From contig JAFUZJ010000036.1 of NCBI GenBank assembly GCA_017476665.1, positions 1 to 34,742 of the forward strand: DNA of 34,742 nt. Reading direction: 5' to 3'. The DNA is from Lachnospiraceae bacterium. GTDB lineage: Bacteria; Bacillota; Clostridia; Lachnospirales; Lachnospiraceae. The position numbers and the translations under genes are program-made. Positions 1 to 6,235 of the stretch are shown piece after piece (the first letter of the stretch is position 1; each line of letters begins with the position of its first letter). The notes under the pieces were generated by a model. The model searched no databases, was not told where the DNA came from, and was given only the letters and a program-made list of their open reading frames with translations.

Positions 1-267
1 AAGCATATCGAAAGTCTCGTAAAGGTGTTGAGCGGCGGCGAGCAGGCAAAGGTGCGCCTGTGCAAACTCATCAACCGCCCCACCAACGTACTGGTATTGG
101 ACGAGCCCACCAACCACCTGGACGTGGACGCTAAGGACGAGTTAAAGCGGGCTCTCATTGCTTATAAAGGCAGTATTCTGATGGTCTGTCATGAGCCCGA
201 ATTCTATGATGGGTTGGCATCAGAGGTCTGGGATCTGAGCAAATGGACCACCTTGGTCACGGGCTGA
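1..267 (+). CDS. ABC-F family ATP-binding protein (C-terminal part only)
   Basis: The frame is open from the first base of the window, so this is the 3' end of a longer gene. About 88 residues are visible. They carry the ABC signature LSGGEQ, a Walker B with D-loop (LVLDEPTNHLD) and the H-loop histidine in CHEPEFYDG, in the usual order for a second nucleotide-binding domain. The DEPTNHLD form is typical of ABC-F proteins, soluble ATPases with paired domains that act on the ribosome rather than as transporters. The end (..WDLSKWTTLVTG) looks like a natural C-terminus, not a break. The last 48 bases overlap the end of the convergent TraG-like gene. Family assignment is firm; the exact subfamily (housekeeping Ettl-type or antibiotic resistance) cannot be told from this fragment. 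Confidence 0.93.
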   Translation, partial: KHIESLVKVLSGGEQAKVRLCKLINRPTNVLVLDEPTNHLDVDAKDELKRALIAYKGSILMVCHEPEFYDGLASEVWDLSKWTTLVTG

Positions 268-1491
268 TATGTTCTTCACACGCAGATAATCATTCAGTTC
301 CATATTCCTGCACGAAAACGGTTTCTCGCCTCTGCGGAAGATCCAGCTGCTTCCAAGCGGCATGTGCAAGATCGTCTGCGTTGTCTTGTCACACCGTATG
401 GCAATGTCATGCGCTGTGGCCGGATCGTTGCCTCCCATATAGATCAGGGTATCGCAATCATCAATGATCGTGCGCGCGCCCGCGCCATAACTCTGCTCCA
501 ACTGTGCCAGAGACTGCAGGACCAGAACAACCGAGATCTTTCTGGAACGGATATTGGAGACCATATTCTCAAATTTATCGATTCGACAGTTTGTCGCAAA
601 GTCATCCATAAAGAACCGTACCGGCACGGGAAGCTCGCTGTCCTTACACTGCTCGTCCGCATATGTGCAAAGCTGGTTCATCGCCTGCGTGAAAAACATA
701 TTGATCAGCATATCCATAGAGCGATCCGAATCCGACACCTCCACAAATACCGCTGTCTTCTGCCGACCGATAGAAGGAAGATCGATCTCATCCGTCGCCA
801 TCATCTGTGCCAGCTCCTCCGTATCAACAGAGCTGAATTTCGCTGTGGATGTCACGATGATCGTATGGTAGGTCTTCTCCGGCGCCTGATTCACATTCTG
901 GAACTGTTTATATGCCCAGCTGTCAGGATGGACTTTTTGCAGCCTCTCCATAAGCCGGGATAACAGACTCTCCCTGCTGTCCGACCTCTCTCTTCCGCTT
1001 TTTCTGAGAAGTTCAAGAATACTGTGAAAATTACAGTCCGGTGAATGATCCTGCTCCGTTTCTTTCACATAAGCGATCAGACTATTGATCAACATCAGGG
1101 AACTCTCATCCCAAAAGGGATCGTTGCTGCCAAACCCGGGTCTGGAATACACCAGCGCACTGGATAACTGCTGGATCTGCTGCGTCGTCTTTACATACTG
1201 AAGGGGATTATAACGCACCGACTGCTCCGGATGAATAAAGGACAGCCGCACTACCCGATAGCCGTGTTCTTTCATATAATCGCCCCACTTACGATAAAGG
1301 TTCCCCTTGGGATCCGTCACAATATAACTCCCCACACACTCCAGCAGATTCGGCGTGATAACCGTGCGGGTCTTTGCCGACCCTGTCGTCCCCACCACCA
1401 ATACGTTATTATTCCGCCTAGTCACTCTGTCATCCATACTATAATACCTGCCATCCGGCAAAATCATGGAACCATACAAATCCTGTGTCAT
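220..1491 (-). CDS. VirD4/TraG-like conjugative coupling ATPase without membrane domain
   Basis: The 423-residue product is a VirD4/TraG-family ATPase, the family that brings DNA-protein substrates to a type IV secretion channel. A P-loop is at residues 34-41 (GTTGSAKT), the Walker B at 293-297 (FFMDD) and the sensor-like LQS at 325-327. The N-terminal transmembrane region of classical VirD4 is absent: the P-loop starts only 33 residues in. The P-loop has Ala where the last Gly of GxxGxGKT is usual, and Walker B ends DD rather than DE. The start is set by AAAGGAG 7-8 nt upstream of ATG. It lies 24 nt downstream of the clpP-like gene and should be cotranscribed. No relaxase, VirB4 or other transfer gene is in view, so a role in conjugation is only inferred from family. 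Family call is firm, role unknown. Confidence 0.88.
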   Translation of the reverse strand: MTQDLYGSMILPDGRYYSMDDRVTRRNNNVLVVGTTGSAKTRTVITPNLLECVGSYIVTDPKGNLYRKWGDYMKEHGYRVVRLSFIHPEQSVRYNPLQYVKTTQQIQQLSSALVYSRPGFGSNDPFWDESSLMLINSLIAYVKETEQDHSPDCNFHSILELLRKSGRERSDSRESLLSRLMERLQKVHPDSWAYKQFQNVNQAPEKTYHTIIVTSTAKFSSVDTEELAQMMATDEIDLPSIGRQKTAVFVEVSDSDRSMDMLINMFFTQAMNQLCTYADEQCKDSELPVPVRFFMDDFATNCRIDKFENMVSNIRSRKISVVLVLQSLAQLEQSYGAGARTIIDDCDTLIYMGGNDPATAHDIAIRCDKTTQTILHMPLGSSWIFRRGEKPFSCRNMELNDYLRVKNISARDQGGPFAQIPDL

Positions 1492-1515
1492 ATTCCCGTT
1501 CTCCTTTCTTCAGCC

Positions 1516-2109
1516 TCAGATTCTGTCCGCAACCGCATCACACAGTCCAAATGCGATAGCTTCCTCCGCCGACATGAAATTATCATGCTCCGTAGCCCTG
1601 TCGATCTCCTGTGTCGTCTTCCCGGAATGCTTTGCCAAAATACTATTCAGTAACTGTCTCATCTGAAGGATCTTTATTGCTGTACTCCGAATGGTTGATG
1701 CAGAACCCTCCAGACCTCCCGCGATCATGGGTTCATGGATCATCACCTTACTGTGAGGCAGCATAAATCTGCGCCCTTTCTGACCTCCCGCAAAAACAAT
1801 TGCACCCATGCTCGCGGCCAGACCCACACAATACATATTGATCGGAGCTTTACAGTACTGGATCAGATCATAGATCGCCAACCCTGAATTTACCTCGCCT
1901 CCGGGGCTGTCAATGTAAATATTGATCTCAGACTGTGTATCCTCCATCAGATATAACATCTGCATGGTAAAAGAATACACCAGCGCCTCGTTGATCTCAC
2001 CGAACAAAAACAGCCTGCGGTTACTGAATGCATCCGTAACCAGGGAAACCTGCTGAACCCCGGCTGCACTTTCTCTCTCAATCTGCGGGATCAAGTAGTT
2101 ATTTGACAT
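1516..2109 (-). CDS. ClpP-like serine protease (ATP-dependent Clp proteolytic subunit family)
   Basis: The product has 197 residues, the normal ClpP length. The catalytic triad is intact: Ser100 in GLAASMGA, His125 in VMIHEP and Asp176 in HDNFMSAEEA. The oxyanion-loop region IDSPGGEV is also present. I start at the internal ATG (MSNNYL) because AGGAGG lies 7-8 nt upstream; an ATG six codons earlier lacks such a site. The protein should assemble into the usual barrel and needs an AAA+ unfoldase for folded substrates. Its genetic partner is not clpX but a TraG-like ATPase 24 nt downstream, so it is probably a second, accessory ClpP. A ClpA is encoded at 12962-15214, but no link between them is shown. 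Family call firm; specific role unknown. Confidence 0.93.
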   Translation of the reverse strand: MSNNYLIPQIERESAAGVQQVSLVTDAFSNRRLFLFGEINEALVYSFTMQMLYLMEDTQSEINIYIDSPGGEVNSGLAIYDLIQYCKAPINMYCVGLAASMGAIVFAGGQKGRRFMLPHSKVMIHEPMIAGGLEGSASTIRSTAIKILQMRQLLNSILAKHSGKTTQEIDRATEHDNFMSAEEAIAFGLCDAVADRI

Positions 2110-2211
2110 AATACGCCCTCCTGCCATATATCTTCTGCATTGCTTGCTTCTGAAACAAGGATAACATAATAAATGAGGAGAGATTTCAGAGAAAGTTTAC
2201 ACGTATAAAAT

Positions 2212-2254
2212 AGGAGCCGGCGCACAGACGGTTTCCGTCCATACACCGGCTCCT
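2212..2254 (-). terminator. 43-nt repeated hairpin, copy 1 (probable terminator)
   Basis: On the minus strand this forms an outer 9-bp stem (AGGAGCCGG/CCGGCTCCT) and an inner stem closing on an AAA loop, followed by a T-rich ATTTTAT. It sits 26 nt after the stop of the 91-residue gene and before the clpP-like gene. A second copy at 3382-3424 matches at 39 of 43 positions. Position and T-rich tail favour an intrinsic terminator; the near identity between copies suggests a dispersed element. Confidence 0.6.
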
Positions 2255-2280
2255 GAGGTGAGTCTTTACGCTTTTCTATC

Positions 2281-2556
2281 TTATATTTTTTTTTCTGCAT
2301 GTATTACTTCCCTGTCATACTGTTCGATTTGTGCCAACAATTCATCAGGAATCTCCTTATCCTGTTGTATTAACACCATCGCCTTTACCCTATATGGATT
2401 TTCAATTTCCTCCTCCGTTATTAAAGATGGATTCTCCCCTATTTTTTTCAGCATTTCCGCCTTCTGTTCTCTTTTACTCAACTCGGTTTGTGTCGTCATT
2501 ATCTGAGAATTCGGTGCAATAAACGGTGCAGGTTTCCTACTTTTTATTGTACTCAT
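2281..2556 (-). CDS. Hypothetical 91-residue helical protein, coupled to the JAMM gene
   Basis: I do not recognise a family. The product is charged and rich in Glu, Lys and Gln, with a predicted helical middle (SKREQKAEMLKKIG) and an acidic C-terminal half that ends in Glu-Lys-Lys-Ile. It has no signal peptide, membrane segment or cysteine. Its ATG overlaps the TGA of the upstream JAMM-like gene in an ATGA, which normally means translational coupling and a fixed stoichiometry. It ends just before the copy-1 hairpin. The C-terminus has no Gly-Gly, so it does not look like a ubiquitin-like substrate of the JAMM enzyme. A partner or inhibitor of that protein is a reasonable guess but no more. 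Confidence 0.7.
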   Translation of the reverse strand: MSTIKSRKPAPFIAPNSQIMTTQTELSKREQKAEMLKKIGENPSLITEEEIENPYRVKAMVLIQQDKEIPDELLAQIEQYDREVIHAEKKI

Positions 2557-3188
2557 AATTTTTTCCTGCCTTTCTTATAAGACATATTATAGTTTGTTGC
2601 ATTTTTCAGTATTCTGTGTATCGCTTTTGTTCCGTTATTCCTGTATTTTTTATACTGAGCAGACAAGTTTCCATATGCTGTCAATGCCACATCCGATCTG
2701 AATCCAAATTCCTTTTTCATTACATAAATTGAGCCATTATTTCCTACAACTGTCATTATATATAATGACTCATTATTGCAAAAGGTCTTAAAATCCGTAC
2801 CTGAAAATGTTCCTGTCCCCGGGTGGTTGTGCATTAATAATAGTGAGTTTTTAGGTCGTGTCAACAATGCCTGATATGCAGGATTACTTCCATCACTTTG
2901 CCGTCCATCTGCTTCTATATCAACTGTGCATCCGGTGTTTCCACACACAATCCATTCCTCCCATGTATGTGTATCAATCAATATCACAACCTCCATCAGA
3001 TTTGTTTCATAAGTGTGACACAGTTGTTGTGCAATTTTAAGTAGTTGTTTATGCTTCTCCTGTATATACTTATTTTGGGAATTACTAAATCCGGCCAAAT
3101 GTGTTGCTGGAACCTTATTGATTGCTATATCAGTAATGGCTATGGGGCGGTTATATTTCTTTTGTCCTACAGAATAAACCCACTTCAT
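2553..3188 (-). CDS. JAB/MPN (JAMM, RadC-like) metalloprotein
   Basis: The 211-residue product carries the JAMM zinc motif: His120 and His122 in HNHP, then Ser129 and Asp132 in SGTD. The HNHP form is the one seen in RadC-like proteins; the gap between HNHP and Ser is one residue shorter than in RadC. Such domains are zinc isopeptidases or peptidases in many families, while RadC has no proven activity. I start at MKWVY because AAAGGAG ends 7 nt before this ATG; an ATG two codons upstream is too close to that site. The gene heads a two-gene unit with the 91-residue protein (ATGA overlap) and has its own likely promoter about 140-165 nt upstream. The region is AT-rich relative to the kinase and Clp operons. 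Domain firm, function unknown. Confidence 0.8.
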   Translation of the reverse strand: MKWVYSVGQKKYNRPIAITDIAINKVPATHLAGFSNSQNKYIQEKHKQLLKIAQQLCHTYETNLMEVVILIDTHTWEEWIVCGNTGCTVDIEADGRQSDGSNPAYQALLTRPKNSLLLMHNHPGTGTFSGTDFKTFCNNESLYIMTVVGNNGSIYVMKKEFGFRSDVALTAYGNLSAQYKKYRNNGTKAIHRILKNATNYNMSYKKGRKKL

Positions 3189-3267
3189 GCCCATACTCCT
3201 TTCATTTATTATATTGCAGAAAAAAAATAAATACAATATTCTCTTGTTGCTTTATAGTCGGAAATTT

Positions 3268-3280
3268 GATCGAAATGATC
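3268..3280 (-). other. Leader hairpin element, copy A
   Basis: GATC-GAAAT-GATC (plus-strand reading) lies in the 5' leader of the JAMM gene, between its likely promoter and start codon. A related element at 7086-7098, GAGC-GAAAT-GCTC, lies in the leader of the PD-(D/E)XK gene. The stem bases differ in a compensating way while loop and flanking AAATTT are kept. The rest of the 288-nt gap 3189-3476 holds the promoter and hairpin copy 2. Confidence 0.4.
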
Positions 3281-3324
3281 TGATATTGATTCTAAACAAA
3301 CAGCAAAACAAACTGTATTTTATG

Positions 3325-3353
3325 TTTTTAATCTATTACATGCATTATGTCAA
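3325..3353 (-). promoter_or_regulatory. Likely promoter of the JAMM unit
   Basis: Reading the minus strand, TTGACA (3353-3348) is followed after 17 nt by TAAAAA (3330-3325). The -35 is perfect and the -10 is weak. A start near 3318 would give a leader of about 130 nt that contains the hairpin element at 3268-3280. Confidence 0.45.
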
Positions 3354-3381
3354 TATGCTTCATATAAAATTGTATAAAAAT

Positions 3382-3424
3382 AGGAACCGGCGCACGAACG
3401 TTTTCCGTCCATACACCGGCTCCT
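3382..3424 (-). terminator. 43-nt repeated hairpin, copy 2 (probable terminator)
   Basis: This is the second copy of the element at 2212-2254, in the same orientation, 52 nt after the stop of the lipoprotein gene. Compared with copy 1, the outer stem has changed to AGGAGCCGG/CCGGTTCCT on the minus strand. That keeps a G-U pair in minus-strand RNA but gives an A-C mismatch in plus-strand RNA. The inner stem GGACG/CGTTC also survives through a G-U pair. ATTTTTATAC follows the stem. The pattern fits a structure that acts in minus-strand transcripts. Confidence 0.6.
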
Positions 3425-3476
3425 AAGCTGAGGGGCTCTTATAGAAAATTATGATAATAAACATAGGATAAATATG

Positions 3477-4673
3477 CTATTGCTCTGTTGCAATTTCATC
3501 CGAACTAATAAATCTTCCCTTTACTCTTCCATACTTGCGTTGATTCTCAGGCATATAATCCACATCAAATGTTATATCCGAAACACTATTGATTTCAGTG
3601 TTTCCACTTTTTAAAAAATCTTCAACTACTTGCATAAAAATTTTGCTTCCATAAATCACCTGATCATCACTGATAGTCTCACCATAAACCACCTCATCAT
3701 CAGACAGATAAAGATTGATTTGCAAATAATCGCCTTTGTTGCTTAATGTCAGGAATGAAAACGTGGTCGATCCTCCAGGATTATGTTCATCTGCAATACC
3801 AGATAAGCCGCTATAAACTCCTTCCGAAGTTTTTAGCCCTCCACTGGCAAAATCGTCCAGGGTAAATCCATTACTCTCCATATAATCATTATAAATGGAT
3901 GTCTCAATATACCCTTCAACATGCAAGTTCGGATCCTTAATGTGCCAATCCCTATACTTGTCCCTATATTCCATTGAAATCGAAACCGGGAATGCTACTC
4001 CATTCTCAAATTGAATCCATTCGTTTGAGATATCACTGGGACTCGTAAATCTTCCTACATGCCCATTTTCATCCATGTATTCCCTGTCAAAATTAACTTT
4101 AGATACCTCTTTTGTCTGAACATTGTTAGTTTTTAAGAAGTCAGCTACAACCTTCAGGAATCGTTCCTCTTTATCTTCAAGTTCCCCCCTAGATGTCAAA
4201 GAAATATATATTTTACTTTCTCCAATGTAAGTTACAAACCCTAACCAAACATTACCAACCGAATTTTCTGTAATCGGAGTTACCTGGCTGCCATAATAAC
4301 CCTCCGGTACATAAATAGTATTGGGAATCTCTAAAGCCTGGTTCGTATAATCAGCAAAACCAATATATGCATTCCCATAATGCCAGCCTGTTTCATTCCC
4401 GCGAAATTCACCCACAAACTCTAGCGGCTCAGAGGAAGTAAATTTCATGCCATTCAAAAGATAAATTTGATTTGTAACATCACCTTCTTTCAGTTCTACA
4501 TCCATATCCTGCGTTTGCTCACTTGATGGAGCATAGCTACCTTTTGAATCTTCCACACTTGCTTCAGAAGATACTTTTGGGGTCTGCGTTTCTGCTGAAG
4601 TTTCTGTTTTGGTTCCGCATGCCGCCAACCCAAGCATCATTGACAAAACCAATACTGTAAATTTCTTTTTCAT
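3477..4673 (-). CDS. Putative lipoprotein with two related C-terminal domains
   Basis: The 398-residue product begins with a lipoprotein signal peptide (MKKKF.., hydrophobic core, lipobox LAAC with Cys19), then a Ser/Thr/Glu-rich linker of about 35 residues, as in surface lipoproteins anchored outside the membrane. I start at the ATG preceded by AAGGAG six nt upstream; an earlier ATG has no such site. Two similar blocks follow: the first ends FDREYMDENGHVGRFTSPSDI, and the second ends FDVDYMPENQRKYGRVKGRF just before the C-terminus. I do not recognise the domain. It is last in a three-gene operon with the coiled-coil and zinc-ribbon membrane proteins, only 13 nt after its neighbour, so all three may act at the cell surface. 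Lipoprotein call firm; function unknown. Confidence 0.85.
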   Translation of the reverse strand: MKKKFTVLVLSMMLGLAACGTKTETSAETQTPKVSSEASVEDSKGSYAPSSEQTQDMDVELKEGDVTNQIYLLNGMKFTSSEPLEFVGEFRGNETGWHYGNAYIGFADYTNQALEIPNTIYVPEGYYGSQVTPITENSVGNVWLGFVTYIGESKIYISLTSRGELEDKEERFLKVVADFLKTNNVQTKEVSKVNFDREYMDENGHVGRFTSPSDISNEWIQFENGVAFPVSISMEYRDKYRDWHIKDPNLHVEGYIETSIYNDYMESNGFTLDDFASGGLKTSEGVYSGLSGIADEHNPGGSTTFSFLTLSNKGDYLQINLYLSDDEVVYGETISDDQVIYGSKIFMQVVEDFLKSGNTEINSVSDITFDVDYMPENQRKYGRVKGRFISSDEIATEQ

Positions 4674-4686
4674 AATTTTCTCCTTA

Positions 4687-5154
4687 TCAACCATCAATAA
4701 TAGCTCTGCTCTGATTCAGAATTGTCACCTGCTGACTCTTCAGATTTGCAAGATCAGCATCGTTTTTCGCATGCCATTTTTTTACTTTATTCTTTTGACT
4801 AACTTCATAACCCGCATAATAAATAACAGCCGGAACAATATAGAAAAGTGCCAAAAAAACCGTAAGCACAATGTTGGGTTTCTTCTCCTTGGGCTCACCT
4901 GCCTCGATAACATTGATCCTACCCTGCAAATCTTCATACTGCATTTGAAGTTTATTGATTTCGTTGTACCATGATACATTTTTTTCTCTACTGAATGTCA
5001 GCTCGTTTTGTGCTGAAACCGAAGTATCATAACTTGTCTGATACGTTGCCGAAACATTGTTTGATATCAGTTCCCAACCAAAGCTCTCATAGACAGCTAT
5101 GGTAGTATTTACATCTACAGGCCAACAGTTTACGATATATGTTTCTTTTGCCAT
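4687..5154 (-). CDS. Hypothetical coiled-coil membrane protein
   Basis: The 155-residue product has no family I recognise. It begins with a roughly 50-residue compact segment (..TYIVNCWPVDVNTTIAVYESFGWEL..), followed by a polar helical stretch that looks like a coiled coil (INKLQMQYEDLQGRINVIE). One or two membrane spans follow at about residues 95-118 (NIVLTVFLALFYIVPAVIYY), and a charged tail rich in Lys, Asp and Gln ends the protein. There is no signal peptide. GGAGG lies about 9 nt before the ATG. It is the middle gene of the zinc-ribbon/coiled-coil/lipoprotein operon: 24 nt after the zinc-ribbon gene and 13 nt before the lipoprotein start. Reality of the gene is well supported; role is not. 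Confidence 0.78.
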   Translation of the reverse strand: MAKETYIVNCWPVDVNTTIAVYESFGWELISNNVSATYQTSYDTSVSAQNELTFSREKNVSWYNEINKLQMQYEDLQGRINVIEAGEPKEKKPNIVLTVFLALFYIVPAVIYYAGYEVSQKNKVKKWHAKNDADLANLKSQQVTILNQSRAIIDG

Positions 5155-5178
5155 AATTGGTTTCCTCCGGCACTATCT

Positions 5179-5661
5179 CTATGCATCTTTTTTCTTGTTG
5201 AATATTTTAAATCCAATCCGAATCAGGTTCACCGGGAACATTACAAATCCGGCAAACATTGTGGTTACTATTGCTAGCCACACCCAAAGCACCGGACCGA
5301 TTGGTATGAAAACCAAGACCACTTTTGTTTTGTCACAAACAATTTTTGCAGGGTCCATACCGCAGGGGAATGTACCGAATGCCCATCCCATAATAATACC
5401 CTGGAACAGTGCAGTAAAAAAGCTTTCTTCATACTCCGGTGAAAGAGCATGTATGATCCAGGCAATTGCGATTACCAAGAAGAGGATCAAAGACGCGATC
5501 GTTGCCATTAATCTCTCCTTGTCTTTTTGTGCCTCATCCTTCTGCTCCGCCGCCTGATTCAGCATCTCCTGTGACACGATCGGCGCACCGCACTTCGGAC
5601 AGGTCTTTGCCCCCGGCGAAACCCACGTCTTACACTTACTGCACATAACCACTTCACTCAT
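5179..5661 (-). CDS. Zinc-ribbon membrane protein
   Basis: The 160-residue product starts with a short zinc ribbon: Cys7-x2-Cys10 and Cys21-x2-Cys24 (CSKCK...CPKCG). A Lys/Glu/Gln-rich helix follows (about 30-52), then hydrophobic spans at about 54-71, 82-97 and 113-146, and a Lys-rich tail. This is a common layout for clostridial membrane proteins of unknown function. I start at MSEVVM because GGGAGGAG lies 6-7 nt upstream; the frame is open for 47 more codons but that part crosses the promoter. The gene leads the three-gene operon and its promoter at 5731-5759 overlaps that of the divergent XRE regulator, which is therefore its likely controller. Confidence 0.85.
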   Translation of the reverse strand: MSEVVMCSKCKTWVSPGAKTCPKCGAPIVSQEMLNQAAEQKDEAQKDKERLMATIASLILFLVIAIAWIIHALSPEYEESFFTALFQGIIMGWAFGTFPCGMDPAKIVCDKTKVVLVFIPIGPVLWVWLAIVTTMFAGFVMFPVNLIRIGFKIFNKKKDA

Positions 5662-5730
5662 TTTTTCTCCTCCCGTATGTTGGTTTATCTGCTGTTTGCA
5701 CCACAATTTCACCCATGCTGCTGATTTGAT

Positions 5731-5759
5731 ATTATATTCGTTTTTCCGAAGATAGTCAA
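5731..5759 (-). promoter_or_regulatory. Promoter of the zinc-ribbon operon
   Basis: On the minus strand TTGACT (5759-5754) is followed after 17 nt by a perfect TATAAT (5736-5731). Its -35 overlaps the -35 of the divergent XRE promoter, so the two cannot easily be occupied at once. Confidence 0.75.
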
Positions 5760-5780
5760 GCACATAATTTGGGGTACAAT
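5753..5780 (+). promoter_or_regulatory. Promoter of the XRE gene, predicted leaderless start
   Basis: TAGTCA (5753-5758), 16 nt, then TACAAT (5775-5780). A start 7 nt after the -10 falls on the A of the ATG at 5787. No convincing Shine-Dalgarno sequence precedes that ATG, which supports a leaderless mRNA. Confidence 0.55.
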
Positions 5781-5786
5781 AAAAAT

Positions 5787-6005
5787 ATGATTGACTATAC
5801 ACCTTTTTGGAACACGTTAAAAAACAGCAAAGAGAACTGGTACACCCTGAACAAGAATCATCATTTGTCTTTCAGTACGCTCAACCGGTTGAAGAATAAC
5901 CTGGACGTTACCACCAAGACATTGAATGATCTCTGCCGCATTCTGGACTGTGACATTTCAGACATTGTCAGCTATGTCCCCAGCGAGCACGATCAGGAAC
6001 TGTAA
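5787..6005 (+). CDS. Small XRE-family (Cro/C1-type) regulator
   Basis: The 72-residue product is almost entirely one Cro/C1-type helix-turn-helix: LSFSTLNRLKNN forms the turn and recognition helix, and TLNDLCRILDCDISDIVSYVP the closing helices. Small XRE proteins of this kind are usual next to membrane-protein operons in Clostridia and generally repress them. I chose the ATG (MIDYTPFW) over a TTG six codons upstream because the TTG lies inside the promoter. The gene is divergent from the zinc-ribbon operon with overlapping -35 boxes, so it probably controls that operon and itself. It ends before a strong two-way terminator at 6051-6086. Family firm; target inferred from context. Confidence 0.88.
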   Translation: MIDYTPFWNTLKNSKENWYTLNKNHHLSFSTLNRLKNNLDVTTKTLNDLCRILDCDISDIVSYVPSEHDQEL

Positions 6006-6050
6006 CCATATTACCGCAGATTGAAATACCTTTTTTCAGGCAAAGTTTAC

Positions 6051-6086
6051 ATGCAAAAAGCACCGCCGATGCGGTGCTTTTTGCAT
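6051..6086. terminator. Strong bidirectional terminator
   Basis: A perfect inverted repeat with 16-bp arms (ATGCAAAAAGCACCGC and its complement) around a 4-nt CGAT loop. The A-run in the left arm and the T-run in the right arm let it work in both directions. It sits between the end of the plus-strand XRE gene and the end of the minus-strand PD-(D/E)XK gene. Confidence 0.9.
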
Positions 6087-6110
6087 GGGTGACTAAACTG
6101 TCTCTTTCCT

Positions 6111-6235
6111 TTAGGAAATCATATAATCCTCTGCTTCTGCAGGTAGCAATTCAAAATTTTTTACAATAATGGATTTGATATCTTCTTCCCTCTGCCCTAC
6201 TTCGCGAAGCGACTTAACTGTCGCGAGAGTATTCC
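6111..6235 (-). pseudogene. Out-of-frame 3' end of the PD-(D/E)XK gene
   Basis: In the frame one base away from the main reading frame, about 40 codons follow the repeated Met-Lys-Lys-Gly stretch: TLATVKSLREVGQREEDIKS and then a short tail ending EAEDYMIS. This reads like the usual helical C-terminus of this nuclease-like family, whereas the in-frame end (ILSRQLSRFAK) does not. Either a 1-nt indel in an A6 run has split the gene, or the frame is switched during expression, or there is a sequencing error. Assembly error is a real possibility in this homopolymer. Confidence 0.5.

Noticed and set aside
220-2109. Conjugative element or ICE boundary
   Set aside because: Only one ATPase of that type is present; no relaxase, VirB4, integrase or attachment repeat is seen, and the ABC-F gene beside it looks intact.
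2281-2556. Ubiquitin-like partner of the JAMM protein
   Set aside because: No C-terminal Gly-Gly, no beta-grasp-like pattern, and no E1 or E2 genes.
2212-3424. Hairpins read as integron attC-like sites
   Set aside because: There is no integrase and no conserved attC core triplet at the ends. Position after stop codons and the T-rich minus-strand tails fit terminators better.
5662-5802. N-terminal extension of the zinc-ribbon protein
   Set aside because: The longer frame covers the operon promoter and the divergent regulator start; the ATG at 5661 has a strong ribosome site.
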